In this document: positions 52,578-61,167 of the stretch, piece by piece
How the letters are laid out: every line of letters starts with the position of its first letter
How positions within the stretch are numbered: position 1 is the stretch's first letter
Position numbers and translations under genes: made by a program
Notes under the pieces: model-generated
The model's input: only the letters and a program-made list of their open reading frames with translations
What the model was told of the DNA's origin: nothing
Database searches by the model: none
Origin: Streptomyces olivochromogenes
GTDB lineage: Bacteria; Actinomycetota; Actinomycetes; Streptomycetales; Streptomycetaceae
Direction of reading: 5' to 3'
DNA length: 64,000 bases
NCBI RefSeq assembly: GCF_021538895.1
Contig: NZ_JADDRL010000016.1
Coordinates: forward strand, 1 to 64,000

Positions 52578-53675
52578 TCACGCGTCCACGAGTCGCCGCG
52601 AGCCCGCCTCGACGTGTGCGCGTGCGCTTTCGAGGTTCTCGGTCACGCGCCGGCGCTGATCGGCGGGCAGGTTGCCGCCGTCGAGCAGGCGCTCGCAGCA
52701 GTTCTTCGCCTCCTCGAACTCTCCGACCCAGGCGGCCGAGACCGCGAGTTCGTCGAGTGCGCGCCGGTCGTACCAGTCCGGCTCGACGGACAGATGGTCA
52801 CCGCCCGGGGAGGGGATCCGCGACGCCTGCCGCGCGAAGTTGTGGGCGAGCGGCCACCGCCCGCCGGCCCGGCACCAGCGCGCGAGCTCGCCGAGCGGCT
52901 CGGCGCGCGCGGGCCGGACCTCGTACGCGGGGAGGTATCGGTCCATCACCTCGTCCGCCGGGCGCTCCAGTTGCTCCGCGAGCCGTGCGGCGGTCAGGTG
53001 GGCGCAGAAGACCTCCTCGTCCCAGCCCTTCATAGCCGCCCTGCGGTCATGGGCCTCCAGAGCCTTCTCCGGCTCGTGGGCGTTGAGCCAGCTCTGGGCG
53101 AGGTAGAAGGCGTAACGGCCTTGTCGGGCTCCTCGTTCAGGCCCTGCTGGAGGATCTCGGCGTCTGCCAGGTACTTCTCCCGCGCGCTCCTGCCCCGGCT
53201 GCGTGCACCGCCGCCCACGATGCGGATGCGGGCGCCTTCGACCATCCCGAGGGTGCACCGCATGCCGCAGTCGAGGTACTCGTGCGGGACGCCGACGTAC
53301 CGCCAGGGCAGCCGCGTCGAGACCAGGGCCGAGCGGTGGTGGGTGCGCGAGTCGTGCCGCAGGGTGAGGTTGTAGGCATCGAGGGAGAGCTCCGGCATGC
53401 GGAAGCCGGGCTCGACCTCCATCACGTCGTCCGCGTCCATGAAGAGCAGGTAGTCCGCGCTGCTCCCGGCGAGTTCGATGGCCTCGGTGCGGCTGCCGTC
53501 GAAGCCCTTCCAGGGGCGTTCGTACAGCGTGCCGGGCAGATCGCCGTAGACCTCGCGGATGACGTCCTGCGTGCCGTCGGTCGAGCCCGTGTCCACGATG
53601 ACCCATGTGTTCGATCAGAGGCCGTACGGATTCGAGACAGCGCCGGATGACGTGGGCCTCATCCTTGACGATCAT
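52578..53675 (-). pseudogene. Glycosyltransferase 2 with TPR-like tail, two frameshifts
   Basis: The protein is split over two frames. Frame 1 opens MIVKDEAHVIRRCLESVRPLIEH. At about 53606 it continues in frame 2 as TWVIVDTGSTDGTQDVIREVYGD with ADYLLFMDADDVMEVEPGF. At about 53125 it returns to frame 1 as RYAFYLAQSWLNAHEPEKALEAHDRRAAMKGWDEEVF and runs to the stop. An extra A (GATCGAACACATGG for GATCGACACATGG) and one lost G (GACAAGGCC for GACAAGGGCC) would each restore the frame. A TAG precedes the conserved VCLN-MIVK start. So the GT-A core is inactivated, unless these are read errors. Confidence 0.75.
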
Positions 53676-53798
53676 GTTGAGGCAGACCTAAGCCACACAA
53701 TGAGGCTGGCCCAAGGCCACTTCCCCGCTCGCGCACCGGCGCCGGACGAAGGGGGCGCCGGAACCGTCTCAGCACGCGTGTTCGTCCTCCCGTGCACC

Positions 53799-54620
53799 AT
53801 GTTGAGCTTCAGCGCATACCTCGCCGGCCCCCTGGCCTCATCGGTTCGCCAACTGCTCGTGTTCGCCTGGACGCAGACCAGGGCCTGCGCTTTCGCCATC
53901 GCGCTGCTGTCCGGCGTGGCGGTGTCCACCCTGCTGCCCGGACTCCCGGTGGCCCGCTACGACCTGCTCGTCGTCTACGGCGTGCTGCTCACCCTCCTGT
54001 TCTGGGTGCGTGGCTGGGAGAGCGGGCGGGACATCGCCGTCATCACCGTCTGCCACGTCATTGGCCTGGCCTTCGAGCTGGTGAAGGTGGCCCTCGGCTC
54101 ATGGAGCTACCCGGAGCCGGCCGTGCTGAAGTTCGCCGGTGTCCCGCTGTACGGAGGGTTCCTCTACGCGGCCGTGGGCAGTTACATCTGCCGGGCCTGG
54201 CATCTCTTCGACCTCGAACTGATCCGCTACCGGCCCAGGGCGACCGCGGCAGTGGCCGCCGCGGTCTACCTCAACTTCTTCAGTCATCACTGGCTGCCCG
54301 ATGCGCGCTGGCCCTTTGCCGGACTGCTGGTGGCCGTCACCGCGGGCACCTCCGCGCGGTTCACGGTGCGCGGGGTACGCCGACAGATGCCGCTGGCGTT
54401 GTCGTTCGTCCTGATCGGCTTCTTCCTGTGGGTGGCGGAGAACCTCGCCACCTACGTGGGCGCCTGGCGCTACCCGTACCAGCTCCACGGCTGGCAGCCC
54501 GTCGGCGTGGAGAAATTCGGCGCCTGGTCCCTGCTGATCAGCATCACCGTCGTCCTGGTGGCCGCCAGCCGACCGGAACGGAGGTCGTACGGTGCTGGTC
54601 GCCCAGTGGATGCCACGTGA
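53799..54620 (+). CDS. DUF817 family multi-pass membrane protein
   Basis: A 273-aa protein with about seven hydrophobic helices. The DUF817 centre is clear: LGSWSYPEPAVLKFAGVPLYGGFLYAAVGSYICRAW, then NFFSHHWLPDARW and FFLWVAENLATYVGAWRYPYQLHGW. Function of the family is unknown. ATG at 53799 is the first reasonable start (GTG at 53778 also in frame), Shine-Dalgarno weak. It overlaps the next gene by 29 bp. Confidence 0.8.
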   Translation: MLSFSAYLAGPLASSVRQLLVFAWTQTRACAFAIALLSGVAVSTLLPGLPVARYDLLVVYGVLLTLLFWVRGWESGRDIAVITVCHVIGLAFELVKVALGSWSYPEPAVLKFAGVPLYGGFLYAAVGSYICRAWHLFDLELIRYRPRATAAVAAAVYLNFFSHHWLPDARWPFAGLLVAVTAGTSARFTVRGVRRQMPLALSFVLIGFFLWVAENLATYVGAWRYPYQLHGWQPVGVEKFGAWSLLISITVVLVAASRPERRSYGAGRPVDAT

Positions 54621-55188
54621 CGGGGAGCATGTGGGGCTCCTGTCGACCGGGCCCGCCGTGGCCCTGCTCGGGGTCGGCGGGGTGGTCGTCGTCACGGCCG
54701 CCGTGGCGGCCGCACTGGGGCGGCGGGAGCGCGATGCCGGGCACCGCCCGACGGGCTGGCTGTGCGGTCTCGGGCTGACGCTGTGCCTGGTGGGTGGGCT
54801 CGGGCTGCTGGTCCGCCAGTCCGAGGATCGGCAAACGAGCGGTGGGCTGCACGCGGCCGGCCGCGAGGTCATCGGCGAGGCTCTGGACGCCGCCCGGAAC
54901 TGCGCCACCGCCGCCCCGGAACCCACTTTCACGTACCCGGACGAACAGGCGTCCGGCGGCGTGGCCACCTACGCTCCGGCCCCATGCGGTACCTCGCCGC
55001 GCGACACGCCACTGGACTCGATGGTGGTGACCTCCCAGGGCGTGTACCGGGTGAGTGAGGCGGCCTCCTTCGGCACGAGCGGACAGGTGACCGTGACCGA
55101 CTCGGCCACCGGCAGGCAGGCCTGCGCCACCGTCCCGGACACCACGGACGACACCGGCACGGTCACGGACGGCCCCTGCAGGGGTTAG
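54592..55188 (+). CDS. Two-helix membrane protein with outside Cys domain
   Basis: A 198-aa protein, family unknown. Helices at about 20-42 (VALLGVGGVVVVTAAVAAALG) and 56-73 (LCGLGLTLCLVGGLGLLV), then an outside domain of about 120 residues with four Cys (NCATAAPEP, APCGTS, ACATVPDT, GPCRG), likely two disulfides, and many Thr. GTG at 54592 lies inside the DUF817 3' end, so the two are coupled. The stop overlaps the converging DedA gene stop by 3 bp. Confidence 0.7.
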   Translation: MLVAQWMPRDGEHVGLLSTGPAVALLGVGGVVVVTAAVAAALGRRERDAGHRPTGWLCGLGLTLCLVGGLGLLVRQSEDRQTSGGLHAAGREVIGEALDAARNCATAAPEPTFTYPDEQASGGVATYAPAPCGTSPRDTPLDSMVVTSQGVYRVSEAASFGTSGQVTVTDSATGRQACATVPDTTDDTGTVTDGPCRG

Positions 55189-55829
55189 TCGCCGTCCTGG
55201 CGGCTGGGACGGACCTGGTGACGCCGCCTCAGCAGATGCCGGCCCACGAGTGCGGCGGTCAGGACGCCGAGGGCGATGAGTGCGTAGAGCTGGTAGCGGG
55301 TGATCTCGTCGTAGAGGGCGGTGATGTGGGTGCCGGCCGCGTAGGCCAGGGTCGCCCACAGGCCGACCCACAGCGCGGCGCCCAGCGCGTTGAAGGCGAG
55401 GAAGCGGCGCCAGGCCATGCCGCTGGTGCCGGCGATGATGCCGTTGGCCTGGCGCAGGCCCTCGACGAAGCGGGCGACGGTGACGACCTTGCCGCCGTGG
55501 CCGGTGAAGAACTCCTCGGCCTTCTGGAAGCGCTCCGGGGTGAGGAACACGTACCGACCCCAGCGGTGCACGAAGGTGCGTCCGCCCGACCGTCCGATCA
55601 GGTAGCCGATGTTGTCCCCCACGACGGCCGCGGCGAACGCGAGCGTCGCGACGGCGACGATGTTCAGCCGCCCGGCCCCGGCGTAGATCCCCGCGGCGAT
55701 CAGGATCGTCTCGCCGGGCGCGGGAACGCCGAAGTCCTCGACGAGGACCACGGCGCCGACGGCCCAGTAGCCGTAGTGGCCGAGCAGCGGGGCCAGGTGG
55801 GCCAGAGGGCCCGGGAGGGGCGGGACCAT
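55185..55829 (-). CDS. DedA family membrane protein
   Basis: A 214-aa membrane protein: VVLVEDFGVPAPGETILIAAG is the DedA N-motif with acidic and Pro residues; GDNIGYLIGRSGGR and ARFVEGLRQANGIIAGTSGM carry the conserved Gly/Arg motif, with a further membrane helix at the C-terminus. DedA proteins act as lipid carrier/flippase-like transporters (undecaprenyl phosphate in some). ATG at 55829. The N-terminal PGPLAHLAPLLGHYGYW is short, as usual. Confidence 0.9.
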   Translation of the reverse strand: MVPPLPGPLAHLAPLLGHYGYWAVGAVVLVEDFGVPAPGETILIAAGIYAGAGRLNIVAVATLAFAAAVVGDNIGYLIGRSGGRTFVHRWGRYVFLTPERFQKAEEFFTGHGGKVVTVARFVEGLRQANGIIAGTSGMAWRRFLAFNALGAALWVGLWATLAYAAGTHITALYDEITRYQLYALIALGVLTAALVGRHLLRRRHQVRPSRQDGD

Positions 55830-55894
55830 GTGTCCACCGTACGTCGCCGGTGCCGGGCGAAGAGGCCCGTGCACCCGGTCTGCGGCGCAGGCGC

Positions 55895-57274
55895 TCAGCA
55901 GGGCAGATCGAGCGTGACGGCGGTCCCGTGCCGCGCGTTCTCGGCGTGCGCGGTGCCGCCGTGCGCGGTCGCCACCGCCTGTACGAAGGCGAGCCCCAGC
56001 CCGGACCCCTCGCTCGTGCGGCTCGCCTCGGCGCGGGCGAAACGGTCGAACGCCCGGGGCAGGAACTCCGGCGGGAAGCCCGGCCCCTCGTCCGTGACGC
56101 ACAGCCGCAGCCTGGCCTCGTGGACGGCGGCCGTGAGGCGGACGGTCCCGTGGCCGTGGCGCAGGGCGTTGTCGACGAGATTGCCGAGGGCGGGCACGAG
56201 CCATCGGGCGTCGACGTCGACGGTGGTGTCCGCCGCGTCGACGGTCAGGGCGCGCCCGGCCCGTTCGGCGGTGCGCACCTGCGCGGCGACGGCGGTGTCG
56301 ACGAGGTCGGTGAGGCGTACGGGGGCCCGGGTGATGTGGTCGGCGCTGCCGAGTTCCTCCAGGTCCAGCAGGGCGTTGGAGAGATCGATCAGGCGCTGGA
56401 CCTCTGCGTCCACGGAGCGCAGCGTCTCGGTGAGCTCCTCGGCCGGGCGGGGGCGGTGCAGCGCGACGTCGACCTCGGCCCGCAGCAGGGACAGCGGGGT
56501 GCGCAGCTCATGGCTGGCGTCCGCGACGAACCGGCGCTCGCGGACGGCGGACGCCTCCAGGCGGTCGAGCATGCGGTTGAGGGTGTGGCCGAGGCGGGTG
56601 ATCTCGTCGTCGCGGTCGGCGGGCACGTCCAGGCGCAGGTTCTGGCCGCCGTCGGCGAGGGTGGCCGCCGCGGTGCGGTAGCGCTCGACGGGGCGCAGGG
56701 CGGCGCGTGCGGTGCGGTAGCCGACGTACGAGGCGGCGATCAGGGTCAGTCCGGAGGCGAGGGCGAGCTGCGCGAGCAGTTCGCGCAGGGCCTCGTCGCG
56801 ATGCCCCCGGCGGACGGCGGCGACGACGATCCGTGGTGCTCCGCCGGCCGTGACGCGCTCGGCCTGCAGCCGCAACGTGTCCGGAGTGATCGGCAGCAGG
56901 GAGCCGACGTCCCGCCGTACCGCGTGTCCCCGGGCGGCCGCGTCGAGTTCGGCGTCAGTGAGCAGTGCCCGGCGGCCCACGGCGTCGCCGGCGCCGAGGA
57001 CGCGGCCGTGCACGTCGAGGACCTGGTAGAGGCTGCCGCTGGGGCCCGGGGGCAGCGCGGTACGGGCGCGCAGAGCCCGGTCGAGGCTCTGCTGGTAGGC
57101 GGCCAGATCGTCGTGCAGCTGCCGGTCGAGCGCGGTCTGGACCCGCCAGTAGACCAGCCCGGCGGTCCCGGTCAGGACGAGGGACATGGTGACGGCGACG
57201 GCCAGGACGAGGCGGGTGACGACGGGCAGCCGCCGGAACCAGGCCCGCGGCCCGCCCGCGCCCGCCAGGGTCAC
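55895..57274 (-). CDS. Sensor histidine kinase
   Basis: A 459-aa HAMP-type kinase. Membrane helices lie at about 20-43 and 165-185, with an outside sensor domain of about 120 residues between them (DLAAYQQSLDRALRARTAL...). HAMP (RTARAALRPVERYRTAA) is followed by the H-box ADASHELRTPL with His255, then N-box NLVDNALRHG and G-boxes DEGPGFPP and GSGLGLAFV. GTG at 57274 overlaps the response-regulator stop by 4 nt, so the two are coupled. Signal unknown. Confidence 0.93.
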   Translation of the reverse strand: MTLAGAGGPRAWFRRLPVVTRLVLAVAVTMSLVLTGTAGLVYWRVQTALDRQLHDDLAAYQQSLDRALRARTALPPGPSGSLYQVLDVHGRVLGAGDAVGRRALLTDAELDAAARGHAVRRDVGSLLPITPDTLRLQAERVTAGGAPRIVVAAVRRGHRDEALRELLAQLALASGLTLIAASYVGYRTARAALRPVERYRTAAATLADGGQNLRLDVPADRDDEITRLGHTLNRMLDRLEASAVRERRFVADASHELRTPLSLLRAEVDVALHRPRPAEELTETLRSVDAEVQRLIDLSNALLDLEELGSADHITRAPVRLTDLVDTAVAAQVRTAERAGRALTVDAADTTVDVDARWLVPALGNLVDNALRHGHGTVRLTAAVHEARLRLCVTDEGPGFPPEFLPRAFDRFARAEASRTSEGSGLGLAFVQAVATAHGGTAHAENARHGTAVTLDLPC

Positions 57275-57942
57275 GGGGCGGTCTCCAGGCGGTAGCCGCG
57301 TCCGCGCAGGGTCGTGATCGTCGTACGGTCGAAGGCGCGGTCGACCTTGGCCCGCACCTTGGAGACGTGGACGTCGATAGCGTTGCTGCGCAGGTCGGTC
57401 TCGCCGTCCCACACCTCGTCGAGCAGCTGCAGCCGGGTCACGACCCGGCCCGCGTTCTCCATCAGCACCCGCAGCACGTCGAACTCGCGCCGGGACAGGT
57501 CGAGCTCCGTGTCCGCCCGCCAGGCCCGCTGCCGCCCGGGGTCGAGGACGAGGTCGCCGACCTCCAGACGGCCGGAGCTGTCGGGGCGGCGCCGGGATAT
57601 CGCCCGCAGCCGGGCCTGCAGCTCCTCCATGGCGAACGGCTTGACCACGTAGTCGTCGGCGCCGGCGTCCAGCCCGGCCACCCGCTCGCTGATCGCTCCG
57701 CGCGCGGTGAGCAGGATCACCGGGACGTCGACGCCCTCGCCGCGCAGCGTGCGGCACACCTCGACCCCGTCCATGCCCGGCAGCATCACGTCCAGGAGGA
57801 CCCCGTCCAGGCGGGGATCACGGGCGGCGGCCAGGCCGGAGGGGCCGTCGTAGCGGCCTTCGGCGGTGTGTCCGGACTCGGTGAGGTAGCGGACGACGAG
57901 GTCCGTGAGGCGAGTCTCGTCATCGACGACCAGGTAGTGCAT
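57271..57942 (-). CDS. OmpR-family response regulator
   Basis: A 223-aa regulator. The receiver domain has phospho-acceptor Asp51 in GVLLDVMLPGMDG, DE acid pair at 7-8, Thr in LLTARGA and Lys in DYVVKPF. The winged-helix trans_reg domain is complete, ending HVSKVRAKV...TLRGRGYRLE. ATG at 57942 precedes HYLVVDDE. It lies divergent from the DUF4956-VTC-PAP2 operon across 153 bp that contain an 11-nt tandem repeat; binding there is inferred. Confidence 0.95.
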   Translation of the reverse strand: MHYLVVDDETRLTDLVVRYLTESGHTAEGRYDGPSGLAAARDPRLDGVLLDVMLPGMDGVEVCRTLRGEGVDVPVILLTARGAISERVAGLDAGADDYVVKPFAMEELQARLRAISRRRPDSSGRLEVGDLVLDPGRQRAWRADTELDLSRREFDVLRVLMENAGRVVTRLQLLDEVWDGETDLRSNAIDVHVSKVRAKVDRAFDRTTITTLRGRGYRLETAP

Positions 57943-57990
57943 GGCGGCCAGGCTAACCGCCCACGGGCCCGGATCCGGGGGCCCGGAAGG

Positions 57991-58012
57991 CTTCATGGTC
58001 TGTTCATGTGAA
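57991..58012 (+). promoter_or_regulatory. 11-nt direct repeat upstream of the DUF4956-VTC-PAP2 operon
   Basis: Units CTTCATGGTCT (57991-58001) and GTTCATGTGAA (58002-58012) are exactly 11 nt apart, the spacing of OmpR/PhoB-family sites and PHO boxes (GTTCACC type). The site lies between the response regulator and DUF4956 starts. Confidence 0.6.
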
Positions 58013-58095
58013 ATCCCTACCGTCCTTCACGTCGCGGCGCACCGCGGGCCGCGACCGGTCCGCCGTCCGATGCGCCGGGACGGAAAGGGACAGTC

Positions 58096-58758
58096 ATGGA
58101 CGCACGGGTGCTCGCCGCCAAGGGCATCACCGACCACATCGCACCCCTGGATCTGATCACGCGCGGTGGCCTCGACATCGTGGCCCTGCTGATCCTGGTC
58201 GGGCTGCTCTACCGGCGCCGTCCCAGCGCACCGGCGATGCCGCTGGTCCTGGCCTCGCTGAACGTCGGCCTGTTCGCGGCGATGAGCACGATCAGCGCCG
58301 GCAAGTTCCCGACCGGGGTCGGCTTCGGCCTGTTCGGCATTCTCTCCCTCGTCCGGCTGCGCAGCGCGGCGTTCACCCTGCGCGACGTCGCGTACACGTT
58401 CGTGACCCTGGTCATAGCCCTGTGCACCGGCCTGCCGCGGCGCGAGAACTGGCTCGTCATCGCGTTGGTCGCGGTCGTGCTGGTGGCCGTCCTGCTGGTG
58501 GACGACTCCCGCGCCCACCAGCCGCCGACCCGCACGGTGAAACTGACCCTGGACCGCGTCTACGACGACCCCTCGCTGATCGCCCAGGACGTCGCGTTCC
58601 GCTTCGGCCGGACCCCGTTGTCGGTGGTGATCGACGAGGTCGACTACGTCCGTGAGACCACCCGGGTCTCCGCCCGCTACCCCGCCGTACCCGGCGAGGG
58701 GGGCGAGGCAGCCCCCGCCCAGGACGCCGAGCCGCGTGAGCAGGTGACCGTCTCATGA
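58096..58758 (+). CDS. DUF4956 membrane protein
   Basis: A 220-aa protein with an N-terminal region of about four helices (VALLILVGLLYRRR, PLVLASLNVGLF, GFGLFGILSLVRLRSAAFTLRDVAYTFVTLVIALCTGL) and a soluble C-domain of about 80 residues (VKLTLDRVYDDPSLIAQDV...VIDEVDYVRETTRV). The stretch FPTGVGFGLFGILSLVRLR is the DUF4956 signature. Such proteins are commonly encoded next to VTC-domain polymerases; here they overlap by 4 bp. It may be the membrane anchor or channel for the polymer. ATG at 58096. Confidence 0.9.
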   Translation: MDARVLAAKGITDHIAPLDLITRGGLDIVALLILVGLLYRRRPSAPAMPLVLASLNVGLFAAMSTISAGKFPTGVGFGLFGILSLVRLRSAAFTLRDVAYTFVTLVIALCTGLPRRENWLVIALVAVVLVAVLLVDDSRAHQPPTRTVKLTLDRVYDDPSLIAQDVAFRFGRTPLSVVIDEVDYVRETTRVSARYPAVPGEGGEAAPAQDAEPREQVTVS

Positions 58759-59627
58759 CCGCCGCCTCCGTCCTCGCGGCCGACCTCGGCCTGTCCGCGC
58801 TGCGCGGTGCCACGCTCGCCGAGGTCGACGCGGCCGCGGCACTCCAGCACCGTACCGACCGCAAGTACCTGCTCCCCCTCGACCGCGCGCGCCTCCTCGT
58901 GGACCGGCTCGCCGGCAGCCACCACGTCCTCGACCTGGCCGGCCGCCGTACGACGAGCTACCTCAGCACCTACTTCGACACCGAGCGGCTCGGCGCCTGG
59001 CACGCCCACGTCCAGGGCCGCCGTCGGCGCTGGAAGGTCCGTACGCGCCTGTACGCGGAGGACGGTCTGTGCCGCGTCGAGGTGAAGACGAAGGACGGCC
59101 GCGGCGCCACCGTCAAACACGCCCTCCGGGCCCCCGCCCAGGCCTACGGCCAATTGGACGTCCTCGCGGCCGAGTTCGTCGACGACGTACTGCGGCGGGC
59201 GGACATCCCCGTCCTCGCCGCCGCACTGACCCCCGCGGCCGAGGTCCGCTACGTCCGCGCGGCCCTCGCCGACCTGGACCACGGCAGCCGCGTCACGCTC
59301 GACGGCCTCCTCACCTGCCACCGGGGCGAGCGCACCGCCGCCCTCGATCCCAGACACGTCCTCGTCGAGACGAAGGGCACCGCCCGGCCGGCACCGGCCG
59401 ACCGGCTGCTGCTGCGCCTCGGTGCCCGGCCCGTGTCGCTCAGCAAGTACATCGTCGGCCGGGCCCTGCTCACCCCGGGACTGCCGGACAACGACGTGCG
59501 CCGCCTCGCCCGCACCCACTTCACCACCGAGGCCCCGCCGGCTCCGCTCACCGAAGCCGCTCCCGCACCCGCTCCCGTTCCCGTTCCCGTTCCCGCTCCG
59601 CTCATCGAGAGGATCCCCGTCGCATGA
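58755..59627 (+). CDS. VTC-domain polyphosphate polymerase-like protein
   Basis: A 290-aa VTC-domain protein. Basic and acidic tunnel motifs are visible: LQHRTDRKYLLPL, YLSTYFDTERLGAWHAHVQG, RRRRWKVRTRLYAED, CRVEVKTKDGRG, VETKG, SKYIVG. In yeast VTC4 the same domain makes polyphosphate from ATP; most bacterial VTC proteins lack biochemistry. The C-terminus is a Pro/Ala/Val low-complexity tail. ATG at 58755 overlaps the DUF4956 stop (ATGA), and its own stop overlaps the PAP2 start (ATGA). Confidence 0.88.
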   Translation: MTAASVLAADLGLSALRGATLAEVDAAAALQHRTDRKYLLPLDRARLLVDRLAGSHHVLDLAGRRTTSYLSTYFDTERLGAWHAHVQGRRRRWKVRTRLYAEDGLCRVEVKTKDGRGATVKHALRAPAQAYGQLDVLAAEFVDDVLRRADIPVLAAALTPAAEVRYVRAALADLDHGSRVTLDGLLTCHRGERTAALDPRHVLVETKGTARPAPADRLLLRLGARPVSLSKYIVGRALLTPGLPDNDVRRLARTHFTTEAPPAPLTEAAPAPAPVPVPVPAPLIERIPVA

Positions 59628-60478
59628 CTCCCCTGCGCGGCATCAAATGGCCGTACGCCGTGATCGCGCTGCTCGCCGTGGCGGCCGCCGCCTTCGGCCT
59701 GCTGCGACCGCACCTGGTTCCGGCGGCCTCCTCGGGCAAGGCGAAGCTCTCGGCTACCGACCGCATCAAGCGGAACCCGCCCCCGCGCCTCTTCCCGGAC
59801 GCCGACCTCGCGCCGATCGGCAAGCAGGCCGCCGCCCAGCGCCAGAAGGCCGATGCCCTCTTCGCCCAGTGGAAGAAGGCGCACGGCACCGCCCGTGACG
59901 ACAAGGCCTTCGCCGCCTGGGCCGCGCGGCGGGTCCCCGCACCGCTCACCGCCGCCGAGCGCACCACCGAACTCCACCAGGTCCAGCAACTCGCCAAGTC
60001 CCGTACGGCCGCCGGGAAGAGGGCCGCCACCTGGCTGGAGCTCAACGGCAAGAAGGACATCTGGAAGCTGTACCTCCACGACCAGCGCGAACTTGTCCCC
60101 GTCCAGCGGGGCACGGCGGAGAAGGCGGAGCTCAAGGCGGCCCTGAAGCTGGCCAAGACCATCAGCGACCAGGTCGCCGCCCGCGACAAGCAGCCGGCCC
60201 CGTTCGTCCTGGACCCGAGCCTGCGCCCGGAGAAGCACATCAAGCCCGGCGCCAAGGGCCCGTACTCCTACCCCTCCCGCCACGCCACCCGGGCCGCCGC
60301 CGCGGTCACCTTCCTCAGCGCCCTCTCTCCGCACCGGGCCGAGGACTACCGGTGGATGCAGGACGAAGTCCTCTACTCCCGCCTCTACATGGCGGGCCAC
60401 GTCCCCAGTGACCTCACCGCGGGAACCCTCCTGGGCGACCTCGTCGGCGACTACGAACTCGCCGTCGGCGGCCACTGA
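59624..60478 (+). CDS. PAP2-family phosphatase, secreted or membrane-anchored
   Basis: A 284-aa protein. An N-terminal helix (YAVIALLAVAAAAFGLL) acts as signal or anchor; the rest is outside. The PAP2 catalytic end is present: PYSYPSRHATRAA (PSxH) and YSRLYMAGHVPSDLTAGTLLG (SRxxxxxHxxxD), with KHIKPGAKGPY before. A long helical linker (residues about 40-175) comes first. Coupled by ATGA to the VTC gene, so it probably acts on a phosphate made or moved by that module. Exact substrate unknown. Confidence 0.87.
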   Translation: MTPLRGIKWPYAVIALLAVAAAAFGLLRPHLVPAASSGKAKLSATDRIKRNPPPRLFPDADLAPIGKQAAAQRQKADALFAQWKKAHGTARDDKAFAAWAARRVPAPLTAAERTTELHQVQQLAKSRTAAGKRAATWLELNGKKDIWKLYLHDQRELVPVQRGTAEKAELKAALKLAKTISDQVAARDKQPAPFVLDPSLRPEKHIKPGAKGPYSYPSRHATRAAAAVTFLSALSPHRAEDYRWMQDEVLYSRLYMAGHVPSDLTAGTLLGDLVGDYELAVGGH

Positions 60479-60517
60479 TTCCGCGCTCGTCGGCCTTCCT
60501 TTCGGGTGAGCCGCCGT

Positions 60518-61147
60518 TCACGGCCGGGACGCGTCGAACGCGGCGACGAGTCGGTCCGTGGTGACGATGGCCTGGGCGAAGGTGGGGCCGTTGAGTTCGT
60601 GGGCGGCGTGCATCATCTCGGGACCGAGCGCCGCGGTGGCGTCGCGGACCAGCGTCACGTGGTAGCCGAGCTCCATGGCGAACCGGGCGGTGGCCTCGAC
60701 GCAGGTGTTGGCCAGCACGCCGACGAGAACCACGTGGGTGATGCCGTGCTGCTTGAGCCACATGTCCAGGTCCGTGTTGGCGAACCCGCTCGACCCCCAG
60801 TGCTCCAGGGCGACGAACTCGCCCTGCCGCGGCTGGAAGTCGGGGTGGAACTCCCCGCCCCAGGAGCCCCTGGCGAAGTGGTGCAGCTGCTGGATCTTCC
60901 GCTGCGAGGGGGTCGGGTGGTCCCACGTGTCGTAGTCACCCGGCTCCCAGCGGCGGTGCGGCACGAACACCACGCGCACACCGGTCGCACGGGCCGAGGC
61001 GATCACGGAGCGCAGATGGTCCAGCAGACCGACCTCGCGGGCCACGGGCTCCAGCCGCGGCCAGACCTTGCCGCCCTCCGAGATGAAGTCGTTGTAGGGG
61101 TCGATCAGCAGAACGGCCGTACGGCGGGGATCGTAGGTCTCGGCCAT
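60518..61147 (-). CDS. Isochorismatase-family cysteine hydrolase
   Basis: A 209-aa hydrolase: Asp16 in AVLLIDPYNDF and the catalytic Cys in LVGVLANTCVEATARFA (about residue 147) are present. The usual active-site Lys position falls in EHWGSSGFANTDLD, where no Lys is seen; this variant is known in related cysteine hydrolases. It hydrolyses an amide or ester of unknown identity. ATG at 61147 has GGAGGAACC upstream, and the ABM-like gene ends 20 bp before, so the two form an operon. Confidence 0.9.
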   Translation of the reverse strand: MAETYDPRRTAVLLIDPYNDFISEGGKVWPRLEPVAREVGLLDHLRSVIASARATGVRVVFVPHRRWEPGDYDTWDHPTPSQRKIQQLHHFARGSWGGEFHPDFQPRQGEFVALEHWGSSGFANTDLDMWLKQHGITHVVLVGVLANTCVEATARFAMELGYHVTLVRDATAALGPEMMHAAHELNGPTFAQAIVTTDRLVAAFDASRP

Positions 61148-61167
61148 GGTTCCTCCCTGGTCCGGCC

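Noticed and set aside
59565..59605. Hexanucleotide repeat CCCGTT/CCCGCT in the VTC gene tail as a phase-variation tract
   Set aside because: Units of 6 nt cannot shift the frame, and the tail is simply a Pro/Val/Ala low-complexity end.
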